5,270 nt of DNA, from assembly GCA_964588725.1 (NCBI GenBank), contig CAZPQL010000101.1:1-5270 (forward strand). The letters are read 5' to 3'. The notes below the pieces were generated by a model. The model was not told the origin of the DNA, searched no databases, and saw only the letters and a program-made list of their open reading frames with translations. Shown piece after piece: positions 1 through 4,824 of this stretch. Origin of the DNA: UBA5972 sp964588725. Its GTDB lineage: Bacteria > Pseudomonadota > Alphaproteobacteria > Rhodobacterales > Rhodobacteraceae. The position numbers and the translations under genes were made by a program. The number at the start of each line of letters is the position of its first letter. Within the stretch, counting starts at the first letter, position 1.

Positions 1-1
1 C

Positions 2-73
2 TTCATGAACCTCTTCGCCATGGCGTCCACCGAGGCTGGGCACACGGCGACCGCTATTCAGACGCGCAGGTGA
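2..73 (+). CDS. 3' end of an unidentified gene (partial at left edge)
   Basis: The frame that starts at base 2 stays open from the window edge to a TGA at 71-73 and gives 23 residues ending in ATAIQTRR. Nearly all its third codon positions are G or C, as expected for a real gene in this kind of genome, whereas the competing frame 1 (open to 94-96) shows no such bias. I do not recognise the protein from so short a tail. It reads in the same direction as the DUF3108 gene, which begins 85 bases later, so the two could share a transcript. It could also be chance open frame. Confidence 0.35.
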   Translation, partial: FMNLFAMASTEAGHTATAIQTRR

Positions 74-158
74 TCGGCGTAGAGCGGTACTGCTGATCTT
101 ACTTGACTGCGGTGGTGGAAAAATCGAGTTTGCGACAAATTCACGTGGTCAGGCCGTC

Positions 159-884
159 ATGCGTTCTCTTTTTCTGATACTGTTTGTGCTTTTTCCCCTG
201 AGTGCAGCTGCGGTGAGCCAGGAATCCCCCCTGAATATTCGATTCGAAATCCGCGCGAATGGTTTGCGGTTTGGCGAACTGTCGGTGGACATGTCACAGG
301 CACCAACCGGGTACAGCGTTGCGGTCACAGCCAATGCGCAGGGTCTGGCAGGCCTGCTGTTGCGCGCGCATTATCACGGTAATTCGTTGGGTGTGACCGA
401 TGAATCCGGAACGATGACGGCAACCGGGTTTTCCGCCAGTTCCAAGCGCATTTTCAAACACCGAAACGCACAGGTGACATTTACAGATGGTCGGCCGGTT
501 TCGGTCGTTATGGACCCGTTCAAGGACAGAACCGAACTGTCGGACCCGAAACTGGTCAATATACCGGTGCTTGACCCGCTCAGCTTTCTGGCATTGATGG
601 TGTTTCACAAAACCGACGGCTGCCCGGTCGCGCGCGATCTTTACGATGGACGGCGGCAAACCCGTGTGTCGTTCTCAGAGTCAAAATCAGAGTCCGGTGA
701 CACGCTCTGCACCGGGTTTTATGAGATTGTCAAAGGCCCGGACCACAGTATTATCGATGGCGTCCGACGTTTTGGGATCGTGCTGACATTCACCCACGAA
801 GCCGCAAGCGCACGGCTTGTGAACATTCACGTTGCCGCTGGTGGCTACTACCTGCTGCTGAATGTGATCGCCCCTCAAAAATAG
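159..884 (+). CDS. DUF3108 domain-containing exported protein
   Basis: The 241-residue product starts with a classic Sec signal peptide: MR, a hydrophobic stretch at about residues 3-15, then an SAAA-type cleavage region near 15-20. The mature part is predicted beta-rich and matches the layout of DUF3108 proteins: NIRFEIRANGLRFGELSVD near the start, a middle DPLSFLALM segment at 139-147, then TDGCPVARDLYDGRR (152-166) and LCTGFYEIVKG (183-193). The two cysteines, C155 and C184, lie where many alphaproteobacterial members have a pair and could form a periplasmic disulfide. The family is of unknown function; its fold resembles lipid or lipoprotein carriers, which is background knowledge and not shown here. 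The start has a modest AGG at 151-153, five bases before ATG, and the following signal peptide supports it. Length is normal for the family. It converges with the M24-like gene, with only 30 bases between the two stops and no clear terminator there. Confidence 0.82.
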   Translation: MRSLFLILFVLFPLSAAAVSQESPLNIRFEIRANGLRFGELSVDMSQAPTGYSVAVTANAQGLAGLLLRAHYHGNSLGVTDESGTMTATGFSASSKRIFKHRNAQVTFTDGRPVSVVMDPFKDRTELSDPKLVNIPVLDPLSFLALMVFHKTDGCPVARDLYDGRRQTRVSFSESKSESGDTLCTGFYEIVKGPDHSIIDGVRRFGIVLTFTHEAASARLVNIHVAAGGYYLLLNVIAPQK

Positions 885-914
885 ACGTGACTCAACACAG
901 GGCCACGGTGCGGG

Positions 915-2069
915 CTATTTGCTCAGCAATATCTCGCGCGGGTATTCGGTAAGATAGTCAAACCCCGTGTCTGTGACGACGACTGAATCGCCGATCCGCC
1001 CGGCGGTCTGACCGTCAAGCGAGATGCCACCGTCAACGGCAAACGTCATTCCCGGTCGCAGGATTGTAGTGTCACCGGTTTTTAGCTCAGGGGCTTCCAG
1101 ATAGGCCACGCCGATGGACCTACCGGTGCGGTATCCGGTTTCATAACCACGGGCGCGGTAAACGTCGTTGGCCGCACCGGCCACGTCTTGGGCCACCACG
1201 CCCGGGCGAATGGCGCCCAGTGCTGCCTGCTGGGCCTCAATCGCCGCTTCCTGCACGTCGCGGGCTTGGTCGGTCACGTCTTCGATATGAAACATCCGGT
1301 CAAATCCCAGTTTGTACTGTTTGAACTGCGCCATATTGCAAAAGCAAAAGTACACCGGATCAAATTTTTCGTAAAATTTAACACCCGCGCGTCGATGCAC
1401 CATTGACGACCGCGCCCCCGATTGCAGGATTTGCAGATTATGGATCATAGGCGATACAAAGCTTTCCCAACCGGTGTCGGTCAAAAAACTGGCGGCTTTG
1501 CGCGACCCCGCGTCGATGACCGCCAGCGCCGATTCAAATTCCGCGCGCCCCACGGCCAACGAGTCGTGCGCCGCAGCCATCATCGCCCCCGCGATCTGGC
1601 CGGCCTGTTTCATAATGTCGATTTCGAACTGGGTTTTTATCATGCGCATTTCACCCAGCACCGGTGAGATGTCGTGTAGCGTGGCCCGCTGGAACGTCTC
1701 GTCAATAAAATTTCGAACTATCGCCGGGATGTGGTTGCGCTCGATCCACAGCGCGCGAGGCGCGTCGCCGACTAGCAACGTCAGCGCCCTGCCCCAGCTT
1801 TTTTGACCCACGTCTTCCCACGTCTGAACATCTTCGACCCAAGTCATGGCGCCGACCATTTCGGATTCCATGGCCGGCGTTATAACGGATGCCCCGGCGT
1901 CTACGTCCACCACCAGCATCGTCGGTCGGCCAAATTCTATACCCAGATAGCCCCAGAACCCCGCCAGATAGGCGATCGAGCTTTCGTCGGTGAAAACCGC
2001 CTTTTGAATGCCACGCGCCTGCATGCGGGCCTGCAGTTCACGGGTGCGTTTTTTGGCCTCGTTCAGCAT
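915..2069 (-). CDS. M24/creatinase-fold protein lacking the metal ligands (Xaa-Pro peptidase-like, probably not a metallopeptidase)
   Basis: This is a two-domain pita-bread protein: an N-terminal creatinase/prolidase N-like domain (about residues 1-140, with FTDESSIAYLAGFWGY) and a C-terminal M24 domain (about 150-380). Numbering is from the ATG at 2067-2069, which has GGGA six bases upstream; an in-frame ATG at 2097-2099 would add ten residues but lacks a Shine-Dalgarno. The M24 fold is clear, but the five metal ligands are not there. The first Asp region reads FCFCNMAQ (241-248), the second Asp is G255, the GHG histidine is R317 (GRSIG), the EPG glutamate is D346 (VDGG), and the RxED glutamate is G360 (RIGD). 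The HE-x-P element is LEAP. H225 in SGARSSMVH is kept and aligns with the catalytic histidine of creatinase, and FDRM (256-259) resembles creatinase LERT. A metal-free hydrolase of a small C-N compound is therefore more likely than a peptidase; the substrate is unknown. It stands alone, divergent from the HEISH gene. Confidence 0.8.
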   Translation of the reverse strand: MLNEAKKRTRELQARMQARGIQKAVFTDESSIAYLAGFWGYLGIEFGRPTMLVVDVDAGASVITPAMESEMVGAMTWVEDVQTWEDVGQKSWGRALTLLVGDAPRALWIERNHIPAIVRNFIDETFQRATLHDISPVLGEMRMIKTQFEIDIMKQAGQIAGAMMAAAHDSLAVGRAEFESALAVIDAGSRKAASFLTDTGWESFVSPMIHNLQILQSGARSSMVHRRAGVKFYEKFDPVYFCFCNMAQFKQYKLGFDRMFHIEDVTDQARDVQEAAIEAQQAALGAIRPGVVAQDVAGAANDVYRARGYETGYRTGRSIGVAYLEAPELKTGDTTILRPGMTFAVDGGISLDGQTAGRIGDSVVVTDTGFDYLTEYPREILLSK

Positions 2070-2163
2070 AGTTGATCCCGGTTTTTGGTGGTTGGGCATT
2101 GTGTACCCGCATTCTGGTGGCTGTACTAATTAAAACGATCGCGTCGCGCGGGCGGATAATTTT

Positions 2164-2191
2164 TTTATAGTTGAAGCGGAATTCGTGATAA
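2164..2191 (-). promoter_or_regulatory. possible promoter for the M24-like gene
   Basis: On the minus strand TATAAA (2164-2169) is preceded by TTATCA (2186-2191) at a 16-base spacing. This gives a 5/6 match to the -10 and 4/6 to the -35 consensus, and would start transcription near 2157. The -35 hexamer lies in the left arm of the dyad at 2183-2216, so a regulator bound there could block it. The stretch is A/T-rich, so chance matches are easy. Confidence 0.3.
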
Positions 2192-2216
2192 CATTTTAAA
2201 ATTGCAATTATCACGA
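2183..2216. promoter_or_regulatory. 34-bp dyad, candidate operator in the divergent gap
   Basis: TCGTGATAA (2183-2191) and TTATCACGA (2208-2216) are perfect 9-bp inverted arms around a 16-bp centre, which itself contains the palindromes ATTTTAAAAT (2193-2202) and ATTGCAAT (2201-2208). The right arm ends one base before the Shine-Dalgarno of the HEISH gene (AGGA, 2218-2221). The element could be an operator serving both divergent genes. Alternatively it could form a hairpin in the HEISH mRNA leader that affects ribosome access. Confidence 0.45.
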
Positions 2217-2227
2217 TAGGAAAATCA

Positions 2228-2896
2228 ATGACAGATGTATTCACATCATCGACCGGAATTGCGTTCGACATTTCGGGTGTCACAAGCAAGAAACTTTTGC
2301 ACGCGCTGGTCAGTTTTTTGTCAGGCAGCAATTTTGAACATCAGCTGTTCCTAAAACGGCTGAAAGAGCTCCCGAAAAGCGTCAAGAAGGTGTTTATCAC
2401 TGAAGACACGTCGATTAACTCGTGGTCGAACCAAGATATTAGCAAGGCGAAAAACCCAAAAGAGCTGCATATTCTCGCGAATCCGAATTACAAATCGGGA
2501 TACACAAATCCCGGACGCACGCTTCACCACGAAATCAGTCACAGTTCACTCGTCGAAAATAGAAAAACGCTCGCGGAGGCCGAGGAATTCATGCGCAACA
2601 ACACATCTCTCATGGATGAAGCGAACAAAAGTACCGACGATAAAGAACGGGCAAGAATGGCGGTCATTCACGCCCACGAAGAAAGGTCGATTGCAAAAAG
2701 CGATGACATTTTTGGTCGGGCGATACATGAACACGGCAAAAAGCCTCCATCGATCATCGCCGGGATCAATTCGTGGCTGACAGCTAACAAACATGCGAAA
2801 TTGAAAAACAAACCTGTGAGCGGGTCTGGAAATCGAGCGAATAAACCAAGGTCGTCCAATTCAAAACAATCGTCGATGCCTCAAAACGAACGCTGA
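2228..2896 (+). CDS. orphan protein with HEISH zinc-metallopeptidase motif, possibly M91/NleD-like
   Basis: The 222-residue product has no signal peptide or membrane segment. I do not recognise it as a named family. The key feature is TLHHEISHSS with H101-E102-xx-H105, the HExxH zinc and catalytic motif of zincin peptidases. A third ligand could be E151 or E152 in AHEERSIAKSDD, 46-47 residues on; this EE followed by DIFGRAIHEHGKKP loosely recalls the EE...ENxxRxExGxP pattern of M91 (NleD-type) effectors, which is inference. Residues 45-60 (LKELPKSVKKVFITED) and 79-87 (ELHILANPN) look like strands leading into the active-site helix. The last 35 residues are rich in Lys, Asn and Ser and look disordered. 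The start is well supported by AGGA at 2218-2221, six bases before ATG. Base composition is clearly more A/T-rich than the neighbours (many AAA, AAT and ATT codons), pointing to transfer. No immunity or secretion partner is adjacent. A toxin, effector or regulatory protease are all possible. Confidence 0.72.
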   Translation: MTDVFTSSTGIAFDISGVTSKKLLHALVSFLSGSNFEHQLFLKRLKELPKSVKKVFITEDTSINSWSNQDISKAKNPKELHILANPNYKSGYTNPGRTLHHEISHSSLVENRKTLAEAEEFMRNNTSLMDEANKSTDDKERARMAVIHAHEERSIAKSDDIFGRAIHEHGKKPPSIIAGINSWLTANKHAKLKNKPVSGSGNRANKPRSSNSKQSSMPQNER

Positions 2897-2919
2897 CAAA
2901 GCCGGCTTTGTTTCGGCTT
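2897..2919 (+). terminator. hairpin after the HEISH gene, possible terminator
   Basis: Directly after the TGA lies the perfect 14-bp palindrome CAAAGCCGGCTTTG (2897-2910). An alternative stem pairs AAGCCG (2899-2904) with CGGCTT (2914-2919) around a 9-base loop. It is followed by GATTGATTT rather than a clean T run, so intrinsic termination is plausible but not certain. Confidence 0.4.
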
Positions 2920-2937
2920 GATTGATTTGGGGCGGTT

Positions 2938-2972
2938 GACCGGTATAGCGCCATTTACCGCGCATGCCGGTC
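2938..2972. other. imperfect hairpin in the gap between convergent genes
   Basis: GACCGG (2938-2943) pairs with CCGGTC (2967-2972), and inside it GCGC (2948-2951) pairs with GCGC (2960-2963) around an 8-base loop. The rest of the gap to 3037 is GC-rich, with a second possible stem, ACGGCC (2991-2996) with GGCCGT (3015-3020), located just past the cupredoxin stop when read leftward. Neither has a T tract. They may help end transcription of the convergent genes. Confidence 0.28.
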
Positions 2973-3037
2973 CAAACTCCGGACAACGCAACGGCCGGCC
3001 AGCGCGTGCCGAACGGCCGTTTCGCGGCGTCGCCTGA

Positions 3038-3577
3038 TCAGATCACCGTGATCAGTGTCCACATTCCCATGGCGTAGTGGCCGGAAATGTTGCACGCCAG
3101 CATGTATATCCCCGGCGCGAGATCAACCGTCAGTGTGCCGGTTTCACCCGGTGCGGTTTCCGCGATCTCGCCCAGCGATCCTGCGGCGTCTTCGTCCAGC
3201 CGTTCAGAGTCGGCATTGTAGGGCAATGGCATGGTCACGTCATTGATCGGCAAAACGAGCATTTCGTGCTCTGCGATGCGCGACGTGTTGGTTGCCACGA
3301 ATGTCACCGATCCGTGCGGGATAACGTGCTGGGTCACGGTAAAGCCCATCGGCGCACCTGCGTCGTCTTTCAATGCGGCGCCCGGCGTGCCGAGCATGAT
3401 CCGGTTGGACATGTCAAAATCGCCCATCACAGTGGCGCCACGGTCCCACATGTTGACCTGAACGAAGGTTTCTGTCGACTCGTCAGAAGCGGCAGTTGCC
3501 GGCCCCGAAGATGCCACCGCTGCGGCGGCCGCCGCACCGGCGGTGAAGACCATTGCTTCTCGTCTGGTAATGTTCAT
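3038..3577 (-). CDS. Tat-exported cupredoxin (type 1 blue copper protein)
   Basis: The 179-residue product carries a twin-arginine signal: TRREAMVFTAG at 4-14, an alanine-rich hydrophobic core to about 22, and a probable cleavage after PATA or PATAA near 29-30. The mature protein (about 150 residues) is a single cupredoxin domain. The likely type 1 copper ligands are visible: H104 in AEHEMLVLP, and the C-terminal loop C162-x4-H167-x4-M172 in CNISGHYAMGMW, which ends the last strand as in plastocyanin and azurin relatives. It would act in the periplasm as an electron carrier or copper chaperone; the sequence does not choose between them. The start is secured by AGGAG (3586-3590 on the minus strand), eight bases before ATG, and by the RR motif. 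It is a single-gene unit. A perfect FNR-type box about 105 bp upstream suggests control by oxygen or nitrogen oxides. It could also belong to the COG4454-like copper-binding group; exact subfamily is unsure. Confidence 0.85.
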   Translation of the reverse strand: MNITRREAMVFTAGAAAAAAVASSGPATAASDESTETFVQVNMWDRGATVMGDFDMSNRIMLGTPGAALKDDAGAPMGFTVTQHVIPHGSVTFVATNTSRIAEHEMLVLPINDVTMPLPYNADSERLDEDAAGSLGEIAETAPGETGTLTVDLAPGIYMLACNISGHYAMGMWTLITVI

Positions 3578-3590
3578 GAGATATTCTCCT

Positions 3591-3608
3591 GTATTTCATG
3601 TATTTCAT
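3591..3608. repeat. tandem 9-bp repeat in the cupredoxin leader
   Basis: GTATTTCAT occurs twice with no gap (3591-3599 and 3600-3608), immediately upstream of the AGGAG of the cupredoxin gene. On the mRNA strand this reads ATGAAATAC twice. It lies in the probable 5' untranslated leader and may be a slippage duplication. An ATG-AAA-TAC reading would overlap the gene out of frame and is unlikely to be translated meaningfully. Confidence 0.6.
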
Positions 3609-3675
3609 GCGGCGGGTTCTGCGTATTCAAAACCCGTCGACAGAAGTGTTTTCGTCCTTTGCACAATCTGTTGCC

Positions 3676-3689
3676 TTGATTTGAATCAA
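3676..3689 (-). promoter_or_regulatory. perfect FNR/FnrL-type box (TTGAT-N4-ATCAA) upstream of the cupredoxin gene
   Basis: TTGATTTGAATCAA matches the FNR/FnrL consensus TTGAT-N4-ATCAA at all ten defined positions, and the symmetry extends to six-base arms (TTGATT/AATCAA) around two bases. DNR/NnrR-type regulators, which read TTG-N8-CAA, could also bind. The centre is about 105 bp from the cupredoxin ATG. If it acts as a class II activator site at -41.5, transcription would start near 3641, leaving a leader of about 64 bases; no good -10 is visible there. No intact gene lies to the right that it could serve. Confidence 0.62.
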
Positions 3690-3936
3690 ATTGGAGGGCG
3701 AATAATTTTAATACCGGCATTCCCCAAGTGGCACAGCAGTTGACGTCGATTTCGCCTGATTGGGCCCGCGGCGCATTTTTTCTGCCCCCACCGGTGCCTG
3801 AGGTTGCGCAGCGGCGTGCCCTTAAACCCGCACCCTCTTATTCATCCACGATACATGTCGTTCAAAGTCATCAACATCATGATTTATCAGGAAATTCCAC
3901 GGTCAGGATAGCGATATCAGCGGATTACCTGGGGAA
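3690..3936. other. intergenic stretch with no recognisable gene
   Basis: Open frames here are short, lack Shine-Dalgarno sites and give no recognisable protein. The stretch lies beyond the cupredoxin promoter region and downstream of the sdhB relic. Its part next to 3937 may be further decayed sdhB 3' sequence (CCCCAGGTAATCCG loosely recalls the CPKGLNP codons), but I cannot support that firmly. Confidence 0.4.
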
Positions 3937-4043
3937 TGCGCAGTTCATGATGGTGTGACAGCGGTAGTGAACTGGTCTTGCAGATCTTCCGGCCGTGCGC
4001 CCGTCGCCTCGTCGCGCGTGTCGATGATCCAGCGATGGGCTTG
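3937..4043 (-). pseudogene. sdhB: decayed, frameshifted fragment of sdhB (succinate dehydrogenase iron-sulfur subunit, C-terminal part)
   Basis: Read on the minus strand, 4043 to 3969 gives QAHRWIIDTRDEATGARPED then LQDQF. This matches the SdhB segment that precedes its last cysteine cluster (typical form: AYRWIIDSRDEATGERL, then LEDPF). In a second frame, 3966 to 3937 gives YRCHTIMNCA, the hallmark SdhB sequence carrying two cysteines of the 3Fe-4S cluster. Intact SdhB has two residues (KL type) between F and Y; here only two bases remain, so about four bases are missing and the frame is broken. After NCA the CPKGLNP part, with the last 4Fe-4S cysteine, is lost and a stop follows at 3925-3927. 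An extra G at 4044 may mark another frameshift upstream, where LL would precede Q. No other SdhB part (ferredoxin domain, first 4Fe-4S cysteines) is recognisable. This is a remnant of a duplicated or transferred copy, not a working gene. Confidence 0.72.
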
Positions 4044-4099
4044 CCAACGGAAAAGGCGGTGCGGTTGGGAACCGAAGACAGACCGCCTTGCGCCCAACC

Positions 4100-4210
4100 T
4101 TGCCTTTGATGAAATCCGCAGCATCCGTCGCGAAGGGCGGGAAGCGGACATTCGCAGCGGCAGGCACTATGGTCTGCTGTGTGGGGCGAAGCAGCCATTT
4201 TCGGTTCGCA
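4100..4210. repeat. possible dispersed intergenic repeat
   Basis: The stretch around GAAGCGGACATTCGCAGC (4140-4157), with TTTGATGAAATCCGCAGC (4105-4122) before it and GGGGCGAAGCAGCCATTTTC (4182-4201) after it, reminds me of non-coding repeat sequence often found between genes in Rhodobacteraceae and mis-annotated as small proteins containing ANVRFPP. This is recall, not a search. No convincing coding frame is present. Confidence 0.25.
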
Positions 4211-4237
4211 CGGAAGCCGTGAGTACAACGGCTTCCG
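4211..4237 (-). terminator. perfect 10-bp hairpin, possible terminator of the leftward gene cluster
   Basis: CGGAAGCCGT (4211-4220) and ACGGCTTCCG (4228-4237) form a perfect 10-bp stem around a 7-base loop. It begins 11 bases after the DUF4242 stop when read leftward, where a terminator is expected. It lacks a T run on either side (TGCGAACCG follows leftward), so it may instead be an mRNA-stabilising hairpin or part of the neighbouring repeat. Confidence 0.42.
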
Positions 4238-4248
4238 GACTGATACGG

Positions 4249-4488
4249 CTAAGCCGGGCTGTTTGCTGTTTCCGGCCCAAATGTGTTCTTGATCTCAGCA
4301 ACGAGGTCAGCGGGGAACCCACCTTCTTTTGCGTGCCTGTAAATTACGTCGGCGCTGTCGGCTTCGTGCACGCAATACAGTTTGTCTCCGGCAGCATAGG
4401 TATGGAGCCAAACATAAGGCACCCCAAGACCGTCAACCACTGCGTTGGACTTGGTCGATATGTCGCGTAATTCGTTGCGGGTTACAAA
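4249..4488 (-). pseudogene. 5'-truncated DUF4242 gene (SCO4226-like nickel-binding family)
   Basis: From the stop at 4249-4251 back to 4473 the frame reads as a typical DUF4242 protein: ELRDISTKSNAVVDGLG, then WLHTYAAGDKLYCVHEA, then YRHAKEGGFPADLVAEIKN. Family members begin about 15-20 residues earlier with an M-x-x-Y/F-I/V-V-E-R strand; that part is missing. The frame stays open only to 4524 and has no ATG, GTG or TTG before the internal GTG at 4438-4440, which lacks a Shine-Dalgarno and would give only 63 residues without the first strand and helix. The recognisable homology starts right at the end of the DUF1330 gene (stop 4482-4484), in another frame, as if a deletion removed the gap and the DUF4242 start. 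The rest has no stop or frameshift, so the loss looks recent. Use of a non-standard CTG (4495-4497) or coupling to DUF1330 cannot be excluded. Confidence 0.68.
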
Positions 4489-4787
4489 GCGGCGCAGATC
4501 ATCTGGTTGACGCTGAGGGTCGCCTCATCGCGAATGGCGGCAAGCGCTTTGAATTCGTCGGTCGCAAAAACATCCTTGATCGCCTGAGCGCTGGGAAATT
4601 TGGTTATGCTGATCGCCTTCGGCCCGCCGTCGCCACCCAATTGCTCCATGACGCCATAACGGGCAACCGGTTCACCGCCGCCTTTCATCAAAAGCGGCAT
4701 GACTTGTGACGCGTATTTTTCGAGCAATTCCATCTTGGCAGGGTTCGGGATCGAGGTGACGACCAGGTAAACGGGAGTATCAGACAT
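4482..4787 (-). CDS. DUF1330 family protein (small dimeric alpha/beta-barrel type)
   Basis: The 101-residue product has the DUF1330 layout: first strand PVYLVVTSIPNP (5-16), helix with KMELLEKYASQVMPLLMKGG (18-37), second strand EPVARYGVME (39-48), third strand KAISITKFPSAQAI (57-70), and a DVFATDEFKALAAIRDEA helix (72-89) before the last strand SVNQMICAAL. These proteins have a ferredoxin-like dimeric alpha/beta-barrel fold; their function is mostly unknown. There is no signal peptide, so it should be cytoplasmic. The start at 4785-4787 is chosen because AAGGAA lies six bases upstream and the first strand follows at once; a longer frame to 4925 would overlap the NmrA-like gene and add unrelated residues. 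It lies 37 bases after the NmrA-like stop and is probably cotranscribed with it. Its stop is followed directly by the truncated DUF4242 frame. Confidence 0.78.
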   Translation of the reverse strand: MSDTPVYLVVTSIPNPAKMELLEKYASQVMPLLMKGGGEPVARYGVMEQLGGDGGPKAISITKFPSAQAIKDVFATDEFKALAAIRDEATLSVNQMICAAL

Positions 4788-4824
4788 TTTGGGTTCCTTA
4801 TTGGGGTTGATGGATTTCTTGCTG

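Noticed and set aside
103..131. TTGACT as a -35 for the DUF3108 gene
   Set aside because: No acceptable -10 hexamer lies 16-18 bases downstream (GAGTTT at best).
294..659. A 121-codon leftward open frame opposite the DUF3108 gene
   Set aside because: It is antisense to a well supported exported protein and shows no family features.
915..2069. M24-like protein as DddP (DMSP lyase) or DoeA/EutD (ectoine hydrolase), both M24-fold and found in roseobacters
   Set aside because: DddP keeps the metal-binding Asp, His and Glu residues that are missing here, and the N-terminal sequence does not resemble ectoine hydrolases as I recall them; no ectoine or DMSP genes are adjacent.
2070..2099. Upstream ATG of the M24-like gene adding ten residues
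   Set aside because: It has no Shine-Dalgarno, while the ATG at 2067-2069 has GGGA at a good distance. The longer form remains possible.
3077..3679. A 200-codon rightward open frame opposite the cupredoxin gene
   Set aside because: It is the antisense shadow of the cupredoxin gene, whose Tat signal, copper ligands and Shine-Dalgarno are all clear.
3917..4228. Leftward open frames of 68-103 codons in the same region
   Set aside because: They look like artefacts of repeat-like non-coding sequence; the only meaningful parts are the two short sdhB segments, which lie in different frames.
3955..4470. A 171-codon rightward open frame across the gene-poor region
   Set aside because: It runs antisense to both the sdhB relic and the DUF4242 frame, its product is rich in Arg, Cys and Ser as expected of a shadow frame, and it has no Shine-Dalgarno or family resemblance.
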